A stretch of DNA of 64,000 bases. Origin: Sordaria brevicollis (taxonomy: Eukaryota; Ascomycota; Sordariomycetes; Sordariales; Sordariaceae). Under the pieces are notes generated by a model. That model was not told where the DNA came from. It saw nothing but the letters and a program-made list of their open reading frames with translations, and did no database searches. The stretch spans positions 3,162,001 through 3,226,000 of the forward strand of contig JAUTDP010000008.1 of the NCBI GenBank assembly GCA_033439795.1, written 5' to 3'. Position numbers and translations under genes: made by a program. This document shows, in pieces, positions 52,063 to 61,640 of the stretch. The stretch's first letter is position 1. Every line of letters starts with the position of its first letter.

Positions 52063-52455
52063 GAATTTACCGATTAGCTCTAAATTTTCCTAATTTAATT
52101 ATTTTATCTTTATTAAACGGAAAATCCTTAATTTAATAGGAAGTATTAAAATGACTTTCCTTTTAATATATTGGATTCTTTATAATTTTAATAAGGAATT
52201 TGCCAATTGGTTTAAATTCTTTTAATTTAATTATTTTATCCTTATTAAATAGAAAATCCTTAATTTAATAGGAAATATTAAAATAGTTCTCCCCTTAATA
52301 TATTGAATTCTCTATAATCCTAATAAAGAATTTACCGGCTATTTTAAATCTTCCTAATTTAATTATTTATTTTTATTAAACGGAGAATTCCCGGTTTAGT
52401 AGAAATATTAAAGAGGTTCTCCTTCCGGTTTTAATATTCGGATTCTTTAAATTCT
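52063..52455 (-). repeat. Three tandem repeats of about 132 bp in element G 3' region
   Basis: Copies begin at 52063, 52196 and 52328 at GAATTTACC or GAATTTGCC (steps of 133 and 132 bp). Each contains TTTAATTATTTTATC then CCTTAATTTAATAGGAA-like blocks; the third copy is shorter and more diverged. The unequal unit length argues against a translated repeat. The array lies downstream of integrase in the minus-strand element. Confidence 0.75.
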
Positions 52456-55400
52456 TTATAATTTTAGTTCGTAATTCGGCGCGGTTATTTTTTAATTAAT
52501 ATTATATTAAAATATTTAAAATTAGATTATTAATTTTTAAGTACTTTACTTCTAATATAAATTACCCCTAATTCGTCCCGCTACGTAAATTTTTCGCCGA
52601 TAATAATATTTCTTTTCCCGTTAATAATTAGGTTTTTAATTCTTATCCCTATTAGGGTATATAATAGCTATTCGCCTATTAAATTTTATATATAATATTT
52701 CGCGTTATATTCGGCGCTTATTATTCTTTATAATTATAGAATAGTAAATTTTTATTATATTATTTATATTAATTATCCTATTTCCTATAATACTTTTATT
52801 TAATTTTTTAATATTTAGAAAGCACTTTTTACACGTTCTCGAAATACTCTTTAAGTTCTTAAATATTATATTCTACGGGCTACCTTATTTATTTAATTAA
52901 AAACCTTTAATTTATACTTATTCCTTAGTAATTTATAATTTCTTTAATTTCTTATTCCTTTTATTTATTATATAATTTTAATAATAGTATTTCGTAATTT
53001 CTATTTTCTTTACCCTTTTAAGGTTTTAGTAAATTGATTAAAAAGACGTTATATATCCAATTATATTATATTAGTAAAATTACTTAATATATTTAAAAAT
53101 TAATTCTCTTTAATACTTTAATTTTAATATACGTAAGTATTAACTTCCTATTTTTAAATTAGAAATTCTTAATTAATAAGTTTATAACGTCGCCTAATTA
53201 GAATTCAATTAGTATATACTTTTTATTATACCCCTTTTTTTACGTTTTTATTACTTAATTTTAATAGCGCTATATTACTTTACGAATTTCTTTTAATTTT
53301 TATAATTGTTTTTTTATACTTTAAATTTTAATAGGATTCCGCCCTTCGATATATTCGATTATACGTAGGTAATAATTATATAAGGCTTTAAATAATAAAA
53401 CCTTTATAATTACGTATATAGAATTATTATACGCGAATTCCGCTTTTGGGAACTCCTTACTCTAAAATATAAGATTGCTTTTTAAAATTTAAATATATAA
53501 AATCTTTTTAATAATTTAATATAAGCGTTCCGTTTATTTATCCGTTTATAGGTAGAATATAGTAAATAATCTTTATAAAATTTTACGTATTTTAGTAAAT
53601 TCTTTTTAAAATTCGTTAATAAATAATTTATCCTTATTATTTACAATTCTTAACGGTAAGCCGAATTAGTACTCTATATATTTATATAATAGGAACGCTA
53701 TAGAAATTATATTAAGTATTTTAATAATAGGTATAAATAAAACTATTTTAATAAATCGGTTTACAATTATTAAAATAGCGTTATATATTTTCCTATCGGC
53801 CCCTTAATTCGGCGGAAGGTTAATAATAAAATCGATATTAATTTTTTAAAAAGGTTATTCGGATATTAATAAAAATTAGAGGTCTCTATAAAATTAATAT
53901 CGGGGCTTTTAAGTCCTTTAATATAATTCGCACTTCGTAATATACTTTTAAACGTTTTATATAAAATTTTCTTAATAGAATTTCCTCTTAATAAATTTTA
54001 GGGTTTTAAACGTACTTATATAACCAGCCCTTAAATTATCGTAATAAGAGCGTAAAATTTCCTTACGGAATAATCCTTCCTTAAAGATTATTAACCATTC
54101 TTTAAAGTAAAGAACCCTTTAATTATTTAATTTATATCCCCTAATTATAGTCCCTTTAAATTAAATAATTATTACCTATTTAATTAAATTTAAATCCTTA
54201 AATTAAAATCTTTTTATAATAGTATAAAATTCCTAATTCGCTAAGGGTATTTAAGGGATTTTTCGGTATATTATCTTCTTCGCGATTTTACGTAATAAAA
54301 TTTAAGGGAACGCTCTTTTTATTGGTTATATTAATAAAATATTTTTTATAGTAGTAATAGACCGTATTATTTATCGAATTTATTTAATAAAGGCGTAAGC
54401 TATAAATTTCTTTTTATATTAGTACGGGATTTTAAAGTTTAATTACTCTTTAATTATATTTAGTAATTCCGAAATAAAATTTAATTTCTTTTAAAGGGTC
54501 GGTAAAACGTCGCTATAAATTATATCCCCCTTTATATAATTTAGCCTCTTAAATAAATTATCCGTTAAATTCGTCTTCCCCGACCGGTATTTTATTTCGA
54601 AATTAAATTAAAATAACCAATAAATTTAACGAATTAACCTTTTACGTAAATCGTTCGCCGGCGATTCCGTAATATTCTTTAATACTTTATAATTTATAAA
54701 TATTATAAATAGCTTTAGAAATCCTTTTAAATAATATATTTAATAATTTAAATTAACTACGATAACGAATAGTTCTTATTAGCCCGTATATTATTATTAT
54801 TCTACGTTTATTAATTTTTTAGAAAAGAATATTACGGGGTATTAAATATTTCCCATAAATTGGGATAAAATTCCCGAAATAACTTTCTACGAAGCGTCCG
54901 TTTTAATTTTAGTTTTTTTAATTAAATTTTAATAATAAAAAATCAGTATTATTATAAACGCTTCCTTTAAGGCCCGGAATATTTTATCAACCTCTTTAAT
55001 TTAATAGAATACGTTTAATTTCTACCCGTTTTTACTCCCTTTTAATAAATCGGTAATAGGTTTTACTATATAAAAGTATTAATATACGAACCGTCGGTAA
55101 AAATTAGTAAATCCTAAGAATATTTAAATATTATAGAAGGATTTAGGCGTTAATTACTTTTAAACCGCCTTTACCCGTTCGGGATTTATTATTACCCTTT
55201 CCGTAATAATCCGATAATCGAGGAAATCGACGTAATTTTTATAAAATTCGCATTTAAACGTTTTTACGAAAAATTAGGTAGTATATAAATATTCGAAAAT
55301 TAAATAGAAGTATTCGTTATATTCTTCTTTAGAATTCGAATAAATTAAAATATCGTTAAAATATATTACGTAAATACGGTCGATAAATCCTACGAATATT

Positions 55401-56300
55401 TTATATATATATATTTAAAATATAGCGAATATATTTATAAATTTGAATAATATTATTATATATTCGAAGTAATTATACCGCGTTTTAAAAGCGGTTTTCT
55501 ATTAATCCTTTTCCTTAATTCGGATTTAATAATATACTTCGTATAAATTAATTTTAGAAAATACTTTAATATTAATTATTTAGTTTATTAATTTATTAAT
55601 TAATAATAACGGGTATTAATTTTTAATAATAATTTTATTTAATCTTTAATAATCGATATATAATCGTAACGTACTATCTTTCTTAAATATAAATAAAATC
55701 GGTACTTTAATAGAATTTTAGAAATAGCGGATACGGTTAATTTATAAATTCTTTTTTAAATATTCGCGTAGTATTTTTAATTACGTAATAAATAGAAAGT
55801 AAATAAGGATATTAAGTATTTCTTCCTTTTCTTTAAAAACGATTTCGTATTTAACGTCCGGTAATTATAGTAGCGTTTTGGCCTTTTCTTTAGAAAATAC
55901 GTTTTTAAACCCTTTTAATATTAAGGGAATATTATCCGCTGTATTTTCGGGCGGCTTTTTATTTTCGTTTATATTTTTGAAATCCGGTTTTAATAAATTA
56001 TATATTGAAATTAGATTAATAATATAGGTTCGGTTATTATATATTACTTTATACGTAAAAATTATAATATTAATAAAGGATACCCTTTTAAATTTAAATT
56101 CGTTTTTATTAATATATATAATAATACTTTTAAAACCTATACCTAGTATAAATAATAATAATAACGGTATCCGACTATTTTTTCGGATTACGTAGAATAA
56201 TTGGGTAAATTCTTTTTCTTAACCCTTTTAATCCTTTAAAATAAATATTAATTTATACGCTCCGTAGTAACGTATTTTTCTATTATTTGTATTTATTAAA
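52456..56300 (-). pseudogene. Element G pol: protease, RT, RNase H, integrase
   Basis: Minus-strand. RT about 55850-55050: catalytic YFND at 55363-55352 in YFNDILIYSNSKEEYNEYF, then NPERVKAV and FLGFTNFYRRFVYQY. RNase H about 54900-54640: VISGILSQFMGNIQYPVIFF, then SKKLINVEQQQY and QELFVIVVNL. Integrase has GLPLRIVNNKDKLFINEFQK near 53680-53615 (the 'SDRD..FTS.FW' site, Asp partly Asn). The C-terminus lies towards 52.5 kb; I could not fix a chromodomain. RIP stops throughout. Confidence 0.83.
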
Positions 56301-58033
56301 ATAAATAGAATACCGGTTTCTATTTTCTTTAGTTTATACTTCTTTACGAAATTCTTATATATGGTATTAATTTTTGCTTTTAAATTTAAATTTATACGTT
56401 CTTCTAATCGACGACCCCTTAGTGTAATTAATATTATAGAAATCTTATTTGGCTCGTTTCTTTTAACCGTTTTAAAACCGTTAACCCCGTCGAGTAATAG
56501 CTTTTTTATAGGGTTTAACCTTTTACCGATTTTTCAGTATCCGAAATATAATTATCTTTTTTAACGTTATTATATTTAATATTTTATTTAGTAATTACGC
56601 TTTAAATAGTAACTTTCTTTCTCGGCCGGTTTTAATTATTTATTTTTTTATATTTCGTATAATTACGAGCGTAATATTTTTTATCTCTATAATTATAATA
56701 ATTTAGGCCGGATTCGTTATTACCCTTGTTCTATTTATTAGGGGATTAATCTCTTTTACGGCTTTTATACCTTCTAAAATTGCGATCCCAATTACAGTCC
56801 CGGTTGTAATTTCGGTTACGGTCCCTATTATAATTAAAGCGTTTATTATTCGAAAACCCCTTATAACGCGAAGACCGTTTATTATAGCGATTTCTACTTA
56901 TTTCGTTTTTCGGGGTTTATTTTTTATTTTTAAATTCAATCTATTAATTTATTACCTTCGAAATAATTTCTACCGGGTTATTAATAGGGATTTAGTACGT
57001 ATGGAAATAATCGCGCACGTCTTTTTTCAATTAGAAAAAGAAATTATATATTAATTACTTATTTATAACGACGTTTTTACCGAGCCGTTAGTAATTATAT
57101 TAGTATTAGTCCTATAATTTCTATAAATCTTTATTATCGCTTTAATATATAAAGAATAATTATTCTTTAATATCGAATTTATAAATTTCGGGGGTAATAT
57201 ATTTTTTATAAATAAACCCTAAGAATTTTTCCTATATTATAGGTCGCTTTTAACTTTTATTATCGAAGAGGGTAATAGAATATATACGTTACGAAGTAGT
57301 TATAGAATCGTCGGCTTTAGAGAAAGTTTATTAAATAAATTAATAAATATTAATATTCTTACGAATTTAATTACTATTTTCAATACCGTTAATCTAATCT
57401 TCGATTTCGGCGTTTATATTATTCGTTATTAATTTACGAACGTTATACGTAAAGAGATATAAATAGGATTCCTTATTTCCCTAACCTATAATTTTTTATA
57501 TAAATTATAATAATATTTATAGGAATTATAATATTATTTCTACGAATTTTTAGCGTTTGTACTATTTTATATACTTATATTCGCGGGATGTTCGCCGCTT
57601 ACAACGCTCTTACGTGGGGGAGAGGTTATTAGAGCGGCCGGATTGGTCGGATTGAGCGAATAGGGAATAAGAGCGGGTCCGGGAGTAGGAATAAACGCGA
57701 AATTAAGAGTAGGAATAAAAGTAAAAACGAGAGCGGGATTAAGAATATTCGTTTAACGAACGATTACGTATAAATAGGGAGCGGTTATATTAATCGGATT
57801 TTAGGGGGCTCCTACCCCGATAAAATTCTATTTATAATTATTATTCCGCCCTATTAATATAATATTCCTTTTATTAATAAAGGCTTTAAAAGTAGTAACG
57901 ATTAGGGGTACGTAAATTCTTTATTAAGTATTATTTTTTAAACTGTATTTAGGTTTTTTATTTAGAATTACTTTCGGCCTCTTCGTATAATATAAATTCG
58001 GATTACGGTTTATTATTATTAATATTATTATAT
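56300..58033 (-). pseudogene. Element G gag with zinc knuckle and proline-rich N-terminal part
   Basis: The zinc knuckle at 56700-56659 reads Y-YN-Y-RDKK-Y-YARN-Y (CX2CX4HX4C spacing, all Tyr), preceded on the protein by gag and followed by an Arg/Asn-rich stretch on the other side (56900-56750). At 57590-57760 the DNA is G+C-richer and encodes a proline-rich stretch (LNPALVFTFIPTLNFAFIP). The 67-codon plus-strand ORF at 56361-56564 is chance. MITE-3 interrupts the N-terminal or leader part at 58034. Confidence 0.68.
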
Positions 58034-58447
58034 GAGCAGGTCTTTTCGCACATACCTTAATGTCGTTCCGCACATACCTCAAAAACTTCTTTTATTTTTT
58101 CCGCCCCGGAGTTTGGAAGTATGCTACTAAATTTGGTATTAGAATTTTTCTTATTTTTTTCTCTACTTTACAAAGGGTACGATTACTCTCCAAATGCTAC
58201 GCAAACCCAAAAACCATATTATATTTCAATCTTTTCTTTTTTATTCTCAAGTTTCATTATAATAATAGAACTTTAGCTATAGGGCCCGTGCACTTTTACA
58301 TTTTAGCTAGAAAAATTGAGAAAAATAAATGAAAAATCCCAATATTCTTTTTATATTTTTACGATTTCCTTTCCCTTAATTATAAGTAGAAAAGTATTTC
58401 AAGGTATGTGCGGAACGACATTAAGGTATGTGCGAAAAGACTCGCTC
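58034..58447 (-). mobile_element. MITE-3, small inverted-repeat element with 8-bp TSD
   Basis: 414 bp, begins GAGCAGGTC and ends GACTCGCTC, flanked by TATTATAT at 58026-58033 and 58448-58455. Each end has two copies of CGCACATACCT, at 58047 and 58069, and inverted at 58402 and 58424, both 22 bp apart. In minus orientation the core TAGAGAAAAAAATAAG (58165 downwards) equals that of MITE-1 and -2, although the terminal motif is different. CA and TG are abundant, so it is not RIPed. A 90-codon plus-strand ORF inside it is not supported as a gene. Confidence 0.92.
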
Positions 58448-58455
58448 TATTATAT

Positions 58456-58723
58456 TTATCGCTAGGATTTTTTAGGGCGGTATTATTTTCGGGTTTATAG
58501 GACGCCGCTTCGTAATTATTTTCCCCGTATTTATCGGCAATCCTTTTATCGGCGGGATTTTTAATTATATTATTAATAATACGTAAGTAATTATACGTTT
58601 TTTATATCGGGCTTACGCTATTTTTATAACGAGAATTAGTAGCGCCTTTTCTACGTAAACTTTCCTTACGCTTATTAATTATATTTATAACCTTCGTTAA
58701 TAGAATTGTAAAGGCTAAAGAAT
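58456..58723 (-). other. Element G leader between MITE-3 and the 5' LTR
   Basis: RIP-type sequence of 268 bases that joins to the gag region once MITE-3 is removed. The LTR-proximal bases on the minus strand (ATTCTTTAGCC) would hold the primer-binding site. No other feature seen. Confidence 0.55.
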
Positions 58724-59009
58724 TATAAAGTTATAAGTATAAGAAGGTGAGAGTAGGTCGTATAAAGTAGGTTTATTTTGGGAGAAAAATTTTAATTTAG
58801 TTAAATATAAATTTTTGGTTAGGAATTATCTTCTTTTATATTTGTACGCTTCCTTATAGGTCCGGAACGGTCGGCGCTTAGATTCCAAGATCCTTCCCTC
58901 TATATTATATCTTACTATCCTTATTTTATCCGCTATTTTATCCGTCGTTTTGGGCTATTGTACCCTGGTTATACGGGTCCCCCTAGGCTTTCCTAGCAAT
59001 ACCCTTACA
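58724..59009 (-). repeat. Element G 5' LTR (right copy)
   Basis: 286 bp, partner of 50773-51058, ends ACCCTTACA. On the minus strand an AATATAAAAGAAG run near 58840 is a possible TATA box. It is followed by ATTTT (59010-59014). Confidence 0.93.
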
Positions 59010-59014
59010 ATTTT

Positions 59015-60108
59015 ATTATTAGGAATATTTTATTAATTCTTTATTACTATTAAATTTAAAAGGGCGTAATAAAAATAGGAAATCTAAATTAAAACCGGCG
59101 TTTAAAATTCTAAAGTCTCGATTATATTATATATTTAAAAATCGCGGCCTATTAAGGAACGAAATCTAACTCTTATTAATATAATTTTTTTTCTAATATA
59201 AAATTTAAATATATATATCTATAAAGGGGTATTTAATCGCGGGGTTAAGGTTAGCGATTAACGGGGTATAAATATTGCTTAATATATCGAAAATTTAATA
59301 TCCGGGTACGAAATTCAATATTATAAACGATTTATCGTAATATTTTCTTCGAATAGGCGGGGGCTTTATTATAATTATTTTATTATCTTCGTTATTTTTA
59401 TATAAATTAGCTTCGCTTTTAAAATAAAATATATCGTCTAAATTATTATTACGAATAAATTTAATAATACGTGAATTAATTATAAAAAATATAGGGGTTA
59501 AATTATATAAGCTATTAAACGCGTCGGAATCGACGAAAATCTTTAATATAATAGCGGATTATCGTAATCCTTAATTCTAGAAGTACGTAAATACGAATTT
59601 AAATAATTCTCGGAATATAAAATTAATATAATATAAATAAGAATCGGAATAATTTTTTAAATATTATTACGTATTTGAATTCGGTAACGGAGGAACTTTT
59701 AACGTTTAAAATTAAATTTAGGATTTAGGTAATATAAAATAACGGATATTTAAATTCGCTATATTAGGTGTAATAAATAATAAATTCCTTTATGATTATT
59801 TAAATTCATTATATTAGAAGGAGATATTTTAATAGGTATTTAAATTCGTTATTTTAATATAATAATAAAGAGAATATTATAATTAATAATTAAGTAAATA
59901 ATTCAACCGGTATGGAAATGTAGTTTTATAATCGCGAAAGTATTTAAATTCGTTTTACGTATTTAATAGTATTATTATTTCTATTAAGGAAGTTTATTAT
60001 AATTAGGCGATTTTATTAACGATTATAGCGCCTTTTAATTAAAGCGATATAATAATAATATAATATAATTCGGTCGGAATATTACGATTTATAGTTGCAG
60101 TTATTATT
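59015..60108 (-). pseudogene. Element A 5' leader and gag N-terminus, with short repeats
   Basis: The first part of A, upstream of the G insertion. The primer-binding site (AATAATAACTGCAAC, minus strand from 60108) lies two bases after the LTR, as in C and F. At 59746, 59796, 59836 and 59940 a motif TATTTAAATTCG(T/C) with TATATTAGG-like flank recurs; read on the minus strand it gives NIANLN-like peptides, so it may be a decayed coding repeat. No domain recognised. Confidence 0.55.
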
Positions 60109-60396
60109 TAATATTATTAAGAGGGTATTGAAAAATATATAATATATATAATTATAAACGTTTATAAATTAATAAAAAAAGAAGAATTAAATACGAGGGG
60201 AGTTCGCGGCGGTTGTAGATTATATGCCCCGCGAGCTTCGAACGATTAACCTACTTATGCGGGTCCGACGCGGCGTAGTCGCTTTTACGAAGTGAACGCG
60301 AACCGTGCGGCCGGTCGCCGTCGCTCGGATAGCTGGCAGGTAGTCGCCTATGACGCAATAACGTAATATAACGACTACGATGCCGTTCCGGTATTA
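60109..60396 (-). repeat. Element A 5' LTR (right copy)
   Basis: 288 bp, begins TAATATTATTAAGAGGG and ends CCGTTCCGGTATTA. Its left half is RIP-mutated, while its right half keeps TGCGGG, GCGACC and CAGGTA-type steps better than the partner at 3978. The TSD TTATT follows at 60397-60401, then Copia H resumes. Confidence 0.94.
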
Positions 60397-60401
60397 TTAT
60401 T

Positions 60402-61021
60402 ATTATTATTTATTTTAATTTAGAATTAATCTAATATAACGTAATTAATACCTTTATTAATACTAATTTTAATGAAATTGTTTATATACAAATACTATAG
60501 GGTTATTAAAAACCGAGAAAGGTCTTACTCATTAAGAAAATTTTATATAAATTAAAAAAATTACCACTATTTTAGTAATAAGAGTTTACTAACGCTTTTT
60601 TAAATATTGGCTTTTTATTTATACCGGAAAAGCCCTATATTCTTATTAAAAATAGGATTTACATCTTTTATTATATTAATAATATAGTCTTTATTAAAAT
60701 ACCGTTAGAAAGAAATTCATTAATATATAAAGGAGTTGAAGTAATATTATTATTTTATAAGAAGAGAGGATTTTTAATAATTTTTAGGTATTAAAGTAAT
60801 TAGGGACCGTATTAAGTGTAAAATTTAATTATTTCAACGTTCCTATATTAAAAAGATTTATTAATTTACTACCGATAAACGTATAATTTTTATCCCTATA
60901 GTTATTCGAAAAGTAATACCTTTTAAAGATAAAATAACGGGTAAAATTATTTATAATTATTAAATTAAAATAGGATTTATTCTTTATATTACTATTATTA
61001 TTCGATTAAACGTTATATTCG
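60402..61021 (+). pseudogene. Copia element H RT, second part
   Basis: Resumes directly after the A insertion: YFNLELI, then DV-type site NVINTFINTNFNEIVYIQI and ILYKLKKLPLF ('KALYGLKQAP'). The catalytic YVDD reads YINN at 60672-60683 in FYYINNIVFI. Then FLGIKVIRDR (about 60780) and IRLNVIFA (about 61000). Between YINN and FLGI the reading frame moves by one base, in about 60685-60745, so there is a small indel in addition to RIP. It ends at the insertion at 61022. Confidence 0.85.
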
Positions 61022-61640
61022 CTACGAGGGCTGCCGCCCCCGTACCCCCGCAAAATTTGCCTTCGGCAAATTTTATACGGGTGGGCAGAAATTTACTTGA
61101 AGCGGAGCTCAATATTACTACTTTACTATTTTTTAATAATTTTTTTATTAAATTTTTTTTATTAAATCTTTTTTATTAATTTTTTTTTTGGAAACTACAG
61201 GGTAAGTAAGAAGGTGGAAAGACTTAGCGAAATTTTTGAAATTCTTCCCTCGAAAATTCATCCGTCGGTTTTTTTTTTTTCAAAGTCGTTTTTCTCGGCC
61301 GGCAAGCTAGCTACGGTCACGTGAGTGGTACCAAACTACTCGTCTCGGCTTACTCATCATTTTGGTACCCACTTTGTCTTAATAGGACCCACTTTCAAAT
61401 GCCAAGCCCTAAGCGAGCCGCTAAACGCTAAGCGAGCTTGGCGGACAGGGATGGGGGGTCTAATCCAGCCAATTCCAACTCGAGAATCTTTTTCCAACCA
61501 ATCCCAACACGAAAAACTTCGGGTAAACCTCGTGGCTATTTACAGGGATTGTGACAGGGGGGTCACCGTATTATAGAAGAAGCTACGCTCAACGCTTTGC
61601 TCCGTGTTTTTTCAACACTTCTCAATGTTGAAGCTCCGCT
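61022..61640. mobile_element. Un-RIPed insertion of about 0.6 kb in Copia H, unclassified
   Basis: Separates VIFA from QISQLVRYFHNP of one Copia RT/RNase H frame, so it is an insertion. It keeps CA and TG and contains G+C-rich parts. It holds a hairpin AAAATTTGCC-TTC-GGCAAATTTT at 61052-61074 within a longer imperfect inverted repeat (61031-61088). TTGAAGCGGAGCTCAA at 61097-61112 recurs inverted as TTGAAGCTCCGCTTCAA at 61628-61644. T-rich runs lie at 61140-61190 and 61268-61280, and a GTGAC-AGGGGG-GTCAC stem at 61549-61564. No clear TSD, no transposase. The 83-codon plus-strand ORF at 61325 has no recognisable product. Boundaries are good to a few bases only. Confidence 0.6.

Larger units (their letters stand above)
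50773..59009 (-). mobile_element. Element G: Ty3/Gypsy retrotransposon, carries MITE-3
   Basis: 8237 bp with two 286-bp LTRs (50773-51058, 58724-59009) and TSD ATTTT at 50768-50772 and 59010-59014. Without MITE-3 and its TSD it is about 7.8 kb. Minus-strand order: gag with zinc knuckle (56700-56659), protease, RT (YFND at 55363-55352), RNase H (about 54.9 kb), integrase (about 53.6 kb), then a long repeat-bearing 3' region. It is inserted in the gag of A. Confidence 0.93.
3978..60396 (-). mobile_element. Element A: Ty3/Gypsy retrotransposon, split by E and G
   Basis: LTRs at 3978-4265 and 60109-60396 are both 288 bp and aligned throughout. TSD TTATT lies at 3973-3977 and 60397-60401. Removing A joins the two halves of the Copia H RT in frame. 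Removing E (39352 bp plus TSD) and G (8237 bp plus TSD) leaves about 8.8 kb, a normal Gypsy size. The coding order on the minus strand is gag (59.9-59.0 and 50.7-48.2 kb), protease (about 48.0 kb), RT and RNase H (7.4-6.1 kb), integrase (5.8-4.8 kb). The original LTR ends are inferred as TGATACCG and CGGTATCA, an 8-bp inverted pair; G or C in the end dinucleotides is now A or T. Confidence 0.93.

Noticed and set aside
56361..56564. 67-codon plus-strand ORF
   Set aside because: Antisense to the G protease/gag frame; no recognisable product.
58060..58332. 90-codon plus-strand ORF in MITE-3
   Set aside because: Runs through the terminal and core repeats of a non-coding element; no such frame in MITE-1 or -2.
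3978..60396. Giant mobile element (Starship-like) bounded by the A repeats
   Set aside because: The 288-bp repeats are ordinary LTRs with a 5-bp TSD, no tyrosine recombinase or cargo genes are present, and the 56-kb span is explained by nested insertions.
61325..61576. 83-codon plus-strand ORF
   Set aside because: Inside the unclassified insertion; no family resemblance, and the short direct repeats CTAAGCGAGC in it suggest non-coding DNA.
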